From Bacteroidota bacterium (GTDB lineage: Bacteria; Bacteroidota; Ignavibacteria; Ignavibacteriales; Melioribacteraceae), in assembly GCA_023447335.1 (NCBI GenBank), contig JAEXOD010000194.1:1-21859 (forward strand): 21,859 nucleotides of DNA. The letters are read 5' to 3'. Within the stretch, counting starts at the first letter, position 1, and each line of letters starts with the position of its first letter. Positions 15,158-21,859 of this stretch are shown here, in pieces. The position numbers and the translations under genes were made by a program. The notes beneath the pieces were generated by a model. It was given only the letters and a program-made list of their open reading frames with translations. It had not been told where the DNA came from and ran no database searches.

Positions 15158-15264
15158 TTGTCTCAAAAGTCTTAATAAAGTGTTTAATAATTTATTTTCC
15201 AAAAAATATTCGAAAAATTATATGCCTAAATTAAATTGTTTGATAAATTTGACTTTTGAGACAA
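15158..15264. mobile_element. 107-bp MITE-like element with 14-bp perfect terminal inverted repeats
   Basis: TTGTCTCAAAAGTC (15158-15171) and GACTTTTGAGACAA (15251-15264) are perfect inverted repeats enclosing 79 AT-rich bases without an ORF. Ends of this type (GTCTCAAAAGTC) recall those of some full-size insertion sequences such as the IS1182 group, from memory. No clear target-site duplication is visible. It lies between convergent genes, so a terminator is the alternative, but a 79-base loop is unlike one. Confidence 0.55.
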
Positions 15265-15276
15265 ATCTATTAATAA

Positions 15277-15558
15277 TTAATTTTCTTCATTCAAAGTATT
15301 GCGAATAAACCTTTCGGAAACTCCTAGTAATCTTGCTATTTTTTTAATAGGAATATTTTTATCTCTTAATTTCTCCCCATATTTTACTATATATTTTTTA
15401 CGTAGTTGATTTATTGGTGCCTCTGAAAAATAGATATTTGATTTTTTGAATCTAACAAACAGCTTAACAAAGTTATCAAATCCTATCAAATCTATTATTT
15501 CGTTGTACTCATCCGAAAATTCTGATTTATAATCAAGTTCTTTTATCCAATTTTCCAT
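15277..15558 (-). CDS. Mor-family (phage Mu middle operon regulator-like) transcriptional activator
   Basis: 93 aa from ATG at 15558, chosen over the GTG six bases upstream because GAGG lies five bases before it and overlaps that GTG. The protein matches the Mor/C activator architecture: a dimerisation segment (IIDLIGFDNFVKLFVRFKKS), a strand with NIYFSEAPINQLRKK (equivalent of the SIYIP-x-ALxxLxR segment), and a C-terminal helix-turn-helix IPIKKIARLLGVSERFIRNTL. Phage Mu Mor turns on the middle promoter; chromosomal relatives are often orphan regulators near mobile DNA. It is divergent from an S24 repressor gene, with repressor-like half-sites around its promoter, giving a small phage-like switch. 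No other Mu-like genes are in the window. Confidence 0.75.
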   Translation of the reverse strand: MENWIKELDYKSEFSDEYNEIIDLIGFDNFVKLFVRFKKSNIYFSEAPINQLRKKYIVKYGEKLRDKNIPIKKIARLLGVSERFIRNTLNEEN

Positions 15559-15570
15559 TCGCACCTCATT

Positions 15571-15669
15571 TTATTGTTTCATTTATGATAAATATTTAGT
15601 ATATTGCTATACAAATGTATTCAATTTTGAAACAATAATCAAGTATAAATGTAACATTTTTGACACGAT
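15571..15669. promoter_or_regulatory. Operator region of the Mor/S24 divergent switch
   Basis: TTATTGTTTCA (15571-15581) and TGAAACAATAA (15628-15638) are an 11-bp perfect inverted repeat. A third related site, TTTTGACACGAT (15658-15669), matches TTTTGAAACAAT (15625-15636) at 10 of 12 positions and ends one base before the repressor ATG. The second site lies inside the Mor-like promoter and the third would block the repressor's own start region. This is the layout expected for a cI/LexA-like autorepressing switch; binding is inferred. Confidence 0.55.
15612..15642 (-). promoter_or_regulatory. Bacteroidota-type promoter of the Mor-like gene
   Basis: On the minus strand TTG (15640-15642), a 20-base spacer and TACATTTG (15612-15619) match the TTG-N20-TAnnTTTG layout. 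The leader to the ATG at 15558 would be about 45-50 bases. The inverted-repeat half-site at 15628-15638 lies between the two boxes. Confidence 0.5.
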
Positions 15670-15670
15670 T

Positions 15671-16348
15671 ATGTCTTTAGGAAAAAGATTAAAAGAATTT
15701 GCAGAAAGCAATTTTAAATCACTTACCGAGTTTTCAAAAGAACTTGGCATAGGAAGAGAAAATCTTTATCGTTATTTTAATGATACTGTTTCTCCGGGTA
15801 GTGAAATTTTGCAAAAATTAGCAGTTATGGGTTGCGATATTAATTGGCTTCTTTTGGGGGAATTTAATGTCAAAAATTATTTATATGAAAACTCTGTATC
15901 ATATATCCCTTCCGATAAAGCCGAGATAAATGAATTACCTCACTTTTTAGAGTATGCAATGCTTGGAACAATACCTGCAGGTAGGGCTGAACTTGTTGAC
16001 CTTACCGATTGGGTTCAAAAAATGGTTTTAGATTATAGTCCGAACGATCATGCGCTATTAATGATTGACAAAGAGTTTGGATATTCAATGACCCCTATTA
16101 TACAGCCGGGTGACATAGCTTTAATTAGTTTTAGTAAAAAACCTGAAAAAGGACGCCCTGTGGCAGCTCGTTGGGATGAGACTAAAGGTGCGGTAAAAAT
16201 ATTAAATTATGATGAAAAAGCCCCAAACGTTATCTGGTTACACTCTTCCAACAGCTCTGAACAACCTATTTGTGTTGAACGCAACAAAGTGAAGCTTTAC
16301 CCAATAGTTGCCTTCTTTTTAACCGCTCGTGTGTATAGTGCTTCTTAA
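15671..16348 (+). CDS. LexA/cI-like repressor with HTH and self-cleaving S24 peptidase domain
   Basis: 225 aa. Residues 1-65 form an XRE-type helix-turn-helix (SLGKRLKEFAESNFKSLTEF then SKELGIGRENLYRYF). The C-terminal S24 domain keeps the full autocleavage machinery: cleavage site A103-G104 (GTIPAGRAE), catalytic S139 (GYSMTPIIQPGD) and K176 (KGAVKILNY). The S-to-K distance (37) equals that in E. coli LexA and the cleavage-to-S distance (36 against 35) nearly does. Such proteins repress until RecA filaments trigger self-cleavage, linking control to DNA damage. The ATG has no Shine-Dalgarno and sits one base after an operator-like half-site, suggesting autoregulation. It is divergent from a Mor-like activator and overlapped at its 3' end by a SWIM-protein gene. 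Whether it controls a prophage remnant or is a host regulator is open. Confidence 0.88.
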   Translation: MSLGKRLKEFAESNFKSLTEFSKELGIGRENLYRYFNDTVSPGSEILQKLAVMGCDINWLLLGEFNVKNYLYENSVSYIPSDKAEINELPHFLEYAMLGTIPAGRAELVDLTDWVQKMVLDYSPNDHALLMIDKEFGYSMTPIIQPGDIALISFSKKPEKGRPVAARWDETKGAVKILNYDEKAPNVIWLHSSNSSEQPICVERNKVKLYPIVAFFLTARVYSAS

Positions 16349-16919
16349 ATCTCAACATAATATTGCTAATAAAGGCTCTTTATTTTTAGAGGATTTAAGA
16401 GATTTAGAAAAAGAGTATTGTTTTTCTTTTCAGAGTAATATTTATACACATAAATTAGACGAGCTTAACAATACAACCAACATACAGACTTTTTACAAAG
16501 ATTCAATTGTTTTATTCCCAAGTTTTACTTGTTCCTGCAATAATTATACGGAAACTGGACTAGTAATAAATAATTTTTGTATCCATTTGAAACAAAAAAC
16601 ATTATCCCTACATCGTAAAAAACTTTCTTCATTAAGTTATTTATTATTAAAGGATTTTAATGATAAAACTATTACTTACAAATTCCTTTCTGAGGAAAAA
16701 ATAGCAGTATATACTTCTATTTTACCATATAAAAAATACATTATATTTTATTACCCTAATGAAGAAAATATTTATAAAAAAATTAAATATTATCCCATAA
16801 TAGAGACTTTTGAATTTGGTGTAGTATTAAGTGCTGAACAGAAAATTTTGGATTTAATACAATTTATAAAAAATGAAGTAACTATTGAATACGCCGTGGT
16901 GAAAACTAAAAAATCATAA
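16329..16919 (+). CDS. Small SWIM zinc-finger protein of unknown function
   Basis: 196 aa from a GTG at 16329; the frame overlaps the end of the repressor gene by 20 bases, and GTG 16338 is an alternative, so the N-terminus is uncertain. The only recognisable motif is a SWIM-type zinc finger CxC-x13-CxH: C68, C70, C84, H86 in TCSCNNYTETGLVINNFCIH. SWIM fingers bind DNA or protein partners and occur in SWI2/SNF2 ATPases, transposases and recombination factors; here there is no attached catalytic domain. The remainder is rich in Lys, Tyr, Ile and Phe with no membrane segment. The overlap with the S24 repressor gene argues that the two are coexpressed and functionally linked. AT content is higher than in flanking core genes, which suits acquisition by transfer. 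Confidence 0.65.
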   Translation: MCIVLLKSQHNIANKGSLFLEDLRDLEKEYCFSFQSNIYTHKLDELNNTTNIQTFYKDSIVLFPSFTCSCNNYTETGLVINNFCIHLKQKTLSLHRKKLSSLSYLLLKDFNDKTITYKFLSEEKIAVYTSILPYKKYIIFYYPNEENIYKKIKYYPIIETFEFGVVLSAEQKILDLIQFIKNEVTIEYAVVKTKKS

Positions 16920-16922
16920 TGG

Positions 16923-16995
16923 GGAATTGGGTCTTGAATTAATTCCGCTCCCAAAAGTTAAAGACCACAACAGAAACCTTTAGGAGCAGCTTTTT
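16923..16995 (+). terminator. Structured region between the SWIM gene and ftsZ, possible terminator
   Basis: Three overlapping inverted repeats compete here: GGAATT/AATTCC (16923-16928, 16941-16946), GGTCTT/AAGACC (16930-16935, 16961-16966) and GCTCC/GGAGC (16947-16951, 16983-16987). The last is followed by AGCTTTTT, so it could end plus-strand transcripts of the SWIM gene. The loop of that hairpin carries AGACCACAACAG, which on the opposite strand is complementary to the ftsZ leader. Confidence 0.4.
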
Positions 16996-17004
16996 AAATG
17001 AAAA

Positions 17005-18315
17005 CTAATCTGTCATTCTACGCAAGAACGAACTGCTATCTAACTCGTCAATATCATCTATTGTATGTGTTGTTTCAATTGTAGGATTCAATGAATCCGA
17101 GATTAAAGTTTCAACTTTATAACCAACAGGAATGAAATCTGAGTTATCATCATTTAACTTTTGTCTTTCAGTTTCGCGTTTATATGTCGGAATTGTTAAA
17201 TCTTCTAAATTTGTAGCCGGTTCATAGTACTGAATTGTTGTTCTAACTTCAGGTACTTTTGTAGGATTAGGTTTTGGCGAAGTAGTAGGAGCTTGCGGAG
17301 TAGCCGCAACTACCTTTGTAGCAACCGGAGGTTCATTTTGACTAACTTCTTCAAATCCGGTGGCGATAACAGTATAAGTAACTTTATCTCCCATTTCTTC
17401 ATTAACCACCCAACCGAATATAATATCTGCTTCATCACCAGCAGCCTTAAATATAACATCGTTACCTGTATCAATTTCATCCATTGAATAATCTTTGCCG
17501 CTTGTCACGTTTAACAAAATACGTTTAGCACCACGGATACTCATTCCTTCTAATAAAGGTGAAGAAATTGCGTTTTCTGCAGCTTGTATCGAACGATTTT
17601 CTCCTGCAGCGATACCTATACCCATTAAGGCAGTACCACCGTTGGACATTACCGTTTTTACATCAGCAAAATCAACATTTATCACACCTGTATAAGTAAT
17701 TATATCTGCAATACCGCGTGTTGCTTGATATAATACATCATTCGGCTTTTCAAAAGCATCTAAAGCCGCAGTCCCTTTTTCTATTAATGAAATTAAACGA
17801 CTATTTGGAATAACAATCATACTATCAACATATTGACTTAATTCTTGAATTCCTTTTTCCGCATTTAACATTCTTTTTTTACCTTCCCATTTAAATGGTT
17901 TGGTAACTATACCTACTGTCAAAATTCCCATATGGCGTGCTATAGAAGCAATCATAGGTGCAGCACCGGTTCCGGTTCCGCCTCCCATACCGCAGGCTAT
18001 AAATACCATATTAGAGCCTTCTAAAACTTTTGTAATTCTTTCACGGTCTTCTTCTGCCGATTTTTTCCCTATTGTGGGATCAGCACCGGCACCAAGTCCT
18101 TTTGTAATATTAACGCCAATCTGTACTTTTTGGTTTGCAGAATTAGTCAACAACGCTTGAGCATCGGTATTAACGGCAATATACTCTACTCCGTTTAATC
18201 CTTTTTTTATCATGTATTCTATTGCATTGCAACCGCCCCCACCAACACCTACTACCTTAAGTATTGCAGCATTTGTATTCTTCTCTTCTGTTGCTAAAGT
18301 GACAAATTTGTGCAT
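17005..18315 (-). CDS. ftsZ: Cell division protein FtsZ
   Basis: 436 aa. FtsZ is the tubulin-like GTPase that polymerises into the Z-ring at midcell. The N-terminal Rossmann core has KVVGVGGGGCNAI (about residues 20-32), the tubulin signature GMGGGTGTGAAP at 109-120 that binds GTP, and the T7 synergy loop NVDFADVKTVM with D215 and D218 that completes the GTPase site of the next subunit. After about residue 325 comes a Pro/Thr-rich variable linker, then the conserved C-terminal peptide LDSSSFLRRMTD that docks to FtsA. AGGAGG lies six bases before the ATG. It is the last gene of murC-ftsQ-ftsA-ftsZ, 18 bases after ftsA. The leader shares a 12-base complement with the 3' side (16962-16973). Confidence 0.98.
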   Translation of the reverse strand: MHKFVTLATEEKNTNAAILKVVGVGGGGCNAIEYMIKKGLNGVEYIAVNTDAQALLTNSANQKVQIGVNITKGLGAGADPTIGKKSAEEDRERITKVLEGSNMVFIACGMGGGTGTGAAPMIASIARHMGILTVGIVTKPFKWEGKKRMLNAEKGIQELSQYVDSMIVIPNSRLISLIEKGTAALDAFEKPNDVLYQATRGIADIITYTGVINVDFADVKTVMSNGGTALMGIGIAAGENRSIQAAENAISSPLLEGMSIRGAKRILLNVTSGKDYSMDEIDTGNDVIFKAAGDEADIIFGWVVNEEMGDKVTYTVIATGFEEVSQNEPPVATKVVAATPQAPTTSPKPNPTKVPEVRTTIQYYEPATNLEDLTIPTYKRETERQKLNDDNSDFIPVGYKVETLISDSLNPTIETTHTIDDIDELDSSSFLRRMTD

Positions 18316-18323
18316 ATTGCCTC

Positions 18324-18335
18324 CTGTTGTGGTCT
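18324..18335 (-). promoter_or_regulatory. ftsZ leader segment complementary to the downstream hairpin loop
   Basis: In the ftsZ mRNA the leader reads AGACCACAACAG immediately before GAGG of the ribosome-binding site, overlapping the ftsA stop (TAG at 18334-18336). The reverse complement CTGTTGTGGTCT occurs in the same mRNA just after ftsZ (16962-16973), in the loop of a GCTCC/GGAGC hairpin. G-U pairs could extend the duplex into the ribosome site. Confidence 0.35.
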
Positions 18336-19680
18336 ATATATCATTTAAAAAGTCTTTAATTTTTTTAATTACCGTTTGCATCTTATCTGCAAAATCATTC
18401 GGTATCTTTATATTATCGGCAATTTGTTTTGCCTTAGATTTCTCTTTTTTTGGCTTTTCTTGTTTTGCCGTTTTGTTTTCTTTTGCTTTTGGTATAAAGT
18501 CGCTTTCAATCGGATCTTCTTTTATGCTATAATTTGATCCGGGGAACGGAAGTATCAATCCGGCTACAGTAGCATATTCGGGTCGTGCAACTTTTCCGCT
18601 TTCATCCATCGGAATACCAATTCTTGTCGGTAAACCAAATACGGCAGCCGCTAACTCGTCACAACCACGTAAAAGCGAACCGCCTCCGGTTAAAACTATT
18701 CCGCTTGTTAATTTTTCTTTTAATCCTTTTTTCTTAAGATCTCTATCTATTAATTCAAATAATTCTTTCATTCTTGCACGAATAATTTGAGTTAGTAGGG
18801 TAATCGGAATTTTTACCATTCCGCGACCCCCGGTACGATTAATAAATATTTCTTCATCCGGTTTAATAATTGCTTCTTCTGTTGCATACCCAAACTGTTT
18901 TTTTATTCTTTCTGCTTCAGAAGTAACAATAGATAAAGTTTCTCTAATATCACTTGTAACTTGATTACCGGCAATTCCTATTACACTTGTATCACGTATG
19001 CTTTTATTAATAAATACGGCTATATCTGTAGTACCTCCGCCGATATCAATCATACAAACACCGAGGTCTCTTTCGTTTTCATCCAACACTGAAAGACTGC
19101 TGGCAATTGGTTGTAATTTATAATCTGCAACAACATAACCGGCACGTTCAACAGAACGTTTAATATTGTTTAATGCAGCAGTAGCAGCAAAAACTATATG
19201 ACTGGTTGCCTCTAATTTTTTTCCGGTATTTCCTATCGGGTCATCAAATCCTTTAACTCCGTCAATTATATAATCAATAGGAATGATATGTAAAATTTTC
19301 CTATCAGACGGATGTTCAATTAATTTAATATCAGAACGTAATCTCTCTAAATCTTCAATTGTTATTTCGTGTTCATCATTACGTATAGTAACATAATTGA
19401 TGTGTTTCATTGCATTTATGTGTTCACCTGCTACACCTGCATAAATACGCATGTTTTTAATTTCAAATTCATCTAAATCTGCGTTTTCTAATGCGTTTGC
19501 CATTGCAGTATTTATTGCTGTTGCAGTTCTGCTTATATTTGCTACTAAACCGCGATTTAAGCCTTCGCTTGCTGCTTCTCCCACACTAAGAATTTTAATC
19601 TTTCCTCTAAATTCATCAGCTAAAAGCACACAGACTTTTGTAGTACCAATATCCAACCCGGCAACAATATTTCTACTCAT
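18334..19680 (-). CDS. ftsA: Cell division protein FtsA
   Basis: 448 aa from the ATG at 19680, which has GGAG six bases upstream; an in-frame TTG ten codons earlier would lie inside ftsQ and lacks such a site. FtsA is the actin-like ATPase that tethers FtsZ to the membrane and recruits later divisome proteins. Seen: NIVAGLDIGTTKVCVLLADE (phosphate 1 loop), the inserted 1C domain replacing actin subdomain 1B (NMRIYAGVAGEHINAMKHIN and onward), CMIDIGGGTTDIAVF (phosphate 2), and GIVLTGGGSLLRG (adenosine loop). A Lys/Glu-rich linker leads to the C-terminal amphipathic helix FADKMQTVIKKIKDFLNDI that inserts in the membrane. Its start overlaps the ftsQ stop by eight bases, so the two are translationally coupled. 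Confidence 0.97.
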   Translation of the reverse strand: MSRNIVAGLDIGTTKVCVLLADEFRGKIKILSVGEAASEGLNRGLVANISRTATAINTAMANALENADLDEFEIKNMRIYAGVAGEHINAMKHINYVTIRNDEHEITIEDLERLRSDIKLIEHPSDRKILHIIPIDYIIDGVKGFDDPIGNTGKKLEATSHIVFAATAALNNIKRSVERAGYVVADYKLQPIASSLSVLDENERDLGVCMIDIGGGTTDIAVFINKSIRDTSVIGIAGNQVTSDIRETLSIVTSEAERIKKQFGYATEEAIIKPDEEIFINRTGGRGMVKIPITLLTQIIRARMKELFELIDRDLKKKGLKEKLTSGIVLTGGGSLLRGCDELAAAVFGLPTRIGIPMDESGKVARPEYATVAGLILPFPGSNYSIKEDPIESDFIPKAKENKTAKQEKPKKEKSKAKQIADNIKIPNDFADKMQTVIKKIKDFLNDI

Positions 19681-20467
19681 TATTATCTCCGTTTGAGTTA
19701 TTTGATACAACTGCTAATTTTAAATATATTCTATTACTAAATCTCATATCTACATAATCTATATTTCCGCCAGAAATACTTTCTTTCATGGTTGTATATA
19801 GCTGATTAAAACCTACCATTTTTTTTACAATATCTTCTCTGTTAACATGAATAGGATAAGCCAAATTATCATAATCAATCATAATTGTTTTACCGTTATT
19901 CAAGTCAATTTCATTTAAATTACTAAATAATTCTTCGTTCAAATATTTTTGTGCGCTAATAATTTTTAAACCTGTAAATAAATCATCTTCTTTTTTAATT
20001 TTCGTAAGAGGTTTATAACTTTTCTCTGCAATTGCATGACTTATAATGGGCATATCTAAATTTTTGGTATTTACCAAAACAGGTACTAACTCAAAATCAT
20101 TTGTAATTAAATAATTTTTGTTATTGCCGGTTAAATATTGAGCTTCAAAAACCTTTTCGTTCAAATTAACAATCACTTTATCAGTACCTTCAAATTCAAC
20201 ATCGGCATCCGCAATATAAGGGTGTTTAATTATTCTATCTTTTATTATGGGTAAACTAAGGTATTTATAGTCCTCATATTTATCAAATTTTGCAAAATTA
20301 AAGTAATCTTCTTTTGATAAATGATCGGCACCTTTTATCTCAATTTTTCTGATAATTAATATGTTTTTATCTTCTAATTTAAAAGTCAAATATAATAATA
20401 TTCCTATTAAAAATAATAAAAATATTATACTAAAAAGCCTATTATTTGAACTTTTTTTCTTAAACAT
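19673..20467 (-). CDS. ftsQ: Cell division protein FtsQ
   Basis: 264 aa. A short basic cytoplasmic tail (MFKKKSSNNR), one membrane segment (about 11-30, LFSIIFLLFLIGILLYLTF), a POTRA-type domain (IIRKIEIKGADHLSKEDYFN ... IADADVEFEGTDKVIVNLNE) and the FtsQ/DivIB beta domain. FtsQ is the bitopic divisome protein that partners with FtsB and FtsL and is needed to activate septal peptidoglycan synthesis. Primary sequence is weakly conserved in this family, so the call rests on topology, POTRA motif and position between murC (2-base gap) and ftsA (8-base overlap). Start ATG at 20467 has no strong Shine-Dalgarno, consistent with coupling to murC. Confidence 0.9.
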   Translation of the reverse strand: MFKKKSSNNRLFSIIFLLFLIGILLYLTFKLEDKNILIIRKIEIKGADHLSKEDYFNFAKFDKYEDYKYLSLPIIKDRIIKHPYIADADVEFEGTDKVIVNLNEKVFEAQYLTGNNKNYLITNDFELVPVLVNTKNLDMPIISHAIAEKSYKPLTKIKKEDDLFTGLKIISAQKYLNEELFSNLNEIDLNNGKTIMIDYDNLAYPIHVNREDIVKKMVGFNQLYTTMKESISGGNIDYVDMRFSNRIYLKLAVVSNNSNGDNNE

Positions 20468-20469
20468 AG

Positions 20470-21843
20470 CTAATTATTTATTAATTTTATAAATTGTTCG
20501 CCATACTTCCAAATATCTCCGGCACCAAGAGTAATTATAATATCTCCGGGCTTATAAATCTCCTTCAAAAACTGAGGAATACTATTTTTATCCTGTACAT
20601 AATAAACTTCTTTATGTCCAAACTTTTTAGCAGCATTTGCTATTAATTCCCCTGTAATTCCTTCAATCGGCTCTTCTCGTGCAGGATATACATCCGTACA
20701 AATAAAAACATCGCTATTAAGAAATGATCTGCCGAATTCTGCATAAAAATCTCTTGTTCTGCTAAATAAATGCGGTTGAAATATTGCTATAAGTCTGTTC
20801 TTCCAGCCTGAACGGATTGCATTCAAGGTTGCGTTCGTTTCAGTGGGATGATGTCCGTAATCATCAATTACAAGAACCTCTTTATTATATTTCGTCTCAA
20901 ATCGTCTGTAAACTCCCGTAAATTTAGCCAATGCCTCTTTAATCTTTTCAAACGGAATTCCTAATTCTTTTGCAATAGTTACTGCAACAAGAGAGTTTTT
21001 TACTACATGTAAACCGGGCACTTTTAAAGTAATACGACCTAGTTCTTCGCCTTTATAAACAACAGTAAATTCTGATTGATATTTGTCATGTTTAATGTCT
21101 TCGGCTCTAACATCGGCTTGACTTGTAGTTCCGTATGTTATTACACGTCTGTTTATTGAAGGCATAATATCTTGTAAAGCAGGTTCGTCTAAACATAAAA
21201 CAACAAAACCAAAAAATGGAACTTTATTTGCAAATTCTATAAAAGCTCCCTTAATATCTTCCAAATCCTTGTATGTGTCAAGATGTTCGCGTTCCAATGT
21301 AGTAATTGCAGCTATTGAAGGAGTTAAACGTAAAAAAGTACGGTCAAATTCATCTGCTTCAACAACGATATACTCGCTTTTACCCAAACGTGCATTAGTT
21401 CCGCCTAAGCTGCTTAATTTTCCGCCTACAATTATCGTAGGATCAATATTTGCTTCGGTTAATACAAGCCCCACCATACTGGTTGTTGTTGTTTTTCCGT
21501 GTGTTCCTGCAATACCTATTCCATATTTCATTCTCATGCATTCCGCAAGCATCTCACTACGCTTTATAACCGGAATTTTCTTTTCTATTGCTGCTTTAAC
21601 CTCATCATTTTGTAATGCAACAGCCGAAGAAAAAACAACTACATCAGCTCCTGTAATGTTTTCAGCCTTATGCCCTATAAATACTTTAGCACCTATACTT
21701 TCCAATCTTTCTGTAGTTTCGCTGGCATTTAAATCACTACCCGAAATGTTAAAACCTTGGCTTAAAAGAATTTCGGCAATCCCACTCATTCCTATTCCGC
21801 CTATACCTACAAAATGAATATTTTTAATTACTTGATGAATCAT
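20470..21843 (-). CDS. murC: UDP-N-acetylmuramate--L-alanine ligase
   Basis: 457 aa, within the usual 430-490 range. MurC adds L-alanine to UDP-MurNAc using ATP, the first amino-acid step of peptidoglycan precursor synthesis in the cytoplasm. The N-terminal Rossmann domain has FVGIGGIGMSGIAE (residues 11-23), the ATP P-loop is GTHGKTTTT (113-121), then the central-domain EADEFDRTFL with the catalytic acid, HLD (EREHLDTYKD) and the C-terminal DDYGHHPTE and FQPHLFSRT motifs. The ATG at 21843 has AGG nine bases upstream, and only 16 bases precede it in the window, so any upstream mur gene lies outside. It starts the visible murC-ftsQ-ftsA-ftsZ series, all on one strand. Confidence 0.98.
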   Translation of the reverse strand: MIHQVIKNIHFVGIGGIGMSGIAEILLSQGFNISGSDLNASETTERLESIGAKVFIGHKAENITGADVVVFSSAVALQNDEVKAAIEKKIPVIKRSEMLAECMRMKYGIGIAGTHGKTTTTSMVGLVLTEANIDPTIIVGGKLSSLGGTNARLGKSEYIVVEADEFDRTFLRLTPSIAAITTLEREHLDTYKDLEDIKGAFIEFANKVPFFGFVVLCLDEPALQDIMPSINRRVITYGTTSQADVRAEDIKHDKYQSEFTVVYKGEELGRITLKVPGLHVVKNSLVAVTIAKELGIPFEKIKEALAKFTGVYRRFETKYNKEVLVIDDYGHHPTETNATLNAIRSGWKNRLIAIFQPHLFSRTRDFYAEFGRSFLNSDVFICTDVYPAREEPIEGITGELIANAAKKFGHKEVYYVQDKNSIPQFLKEIYKPGDIIITLGAGDIWKYGEQFIKLINN

Positions 21844-21859
21844 ATTATAACCTATTCTT

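Noticed and set aside
15158..15264. Bidirectional terminator between convergent genes
   Set aside because: The perfect repeats are 79 bases apart, far too long a loop for an intrinsic terminator; MITE-like reading kept.
15559..15564. GTG start two codons upstream for the Mor-like gene
   Set aside because: The GTG overlaps the GAGG sequence that is correctly spaced for the ATG at 15558.
17293..18532. Several plus-strand open frames of 64-106 codons opposite ftsZ and ftsA
   Set aside because: Antisense shadows of strongly conserved division genes, with no start signals or recognisable motifs.
19681..19710. Ten-codon N-terminal extension of FtsA from a TTG
   Set aside because: The ATG at 19680 has GGAG at ideal spacing and begins with the family-typical MSRNIVAGLDIGTT; the TTG has no ribosome site.

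Overview
The window is AT-rich chromosomal DNA from a bacterium of the FCB superphylum, most likely the Ignavibacteria/Kapabacteria/Chlorobi side of it. Evidence: a large secreted protease ends in a type A type IX secretion (Por) sorting domain with the ENYPNPFNPST motif common in Ignavibacteria; several promoters look Bacteroidota-like (TTTG or TTG, 19-21 bases, TAnnTTTG); and division and chaperone genes have FCB-like sequences and order. Many genes still carry clear Shine-Dalgarno sequences and some use GTG or TTG starts. Taxonomy is inferred from protein flavour only.

Layout. 1-1109 (-) is an edge-truncated TatD nuclease fused to a radical SAM domain, downstream of purM (-). A 178-base divergent region separates purM from a plus-strand run hrcA-grpE-dnaJ-comEA-like. 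A second plus-strand run encodes a one-TM pseudopilin-like protein, a PilM-like protein, rsmD and coaD. 8455-9541 is an accessory island: four copies (three tandem, one degenerate) of a 128-133 bp unit, each with two inverted hairpins, surrounding a Y1/HUH transposase of the IS200/RAYT type. It is followed by two minus-strand secreted proteins, a 130-aa orphan and a 1124-aa subtilisin-like type IX cargo protease, each with a terminator, and a divergent pair of hotdog thioesterases.

14616-16919 looks like a second accessory patch: a NUDIX ADP-sugar pyrophosphatase, a 107-bp MITE-like element, and a phage-like divergent switch made of a Mor-family activator (-) and a LexA/cI-like S24 repressor (+) sharing an operator region with three related half-sites. 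A small SWIM zinc-finger protein overlaps the repressor gene. From 17005 to the right edge is the minus-strand dcw block murC-ftsQ-ftsA-ftsZ, which makes peptidoglycan precursor and assembles the division ring.

The most notable signals are (i) the RAYT-like gene embedded in its apparent REP/BIME-type repeat array, (ii) the Mor/S24/SWIM switch with visible operators, (iii) a 12-base perfect complementarity between the ftsZ ribosome-binding leader and the loop of a hairpin just downstream of ftsZ, and (iv) the TatD-radical SAM fusion. No tRNA, rRNA or CRISPR array was seen.
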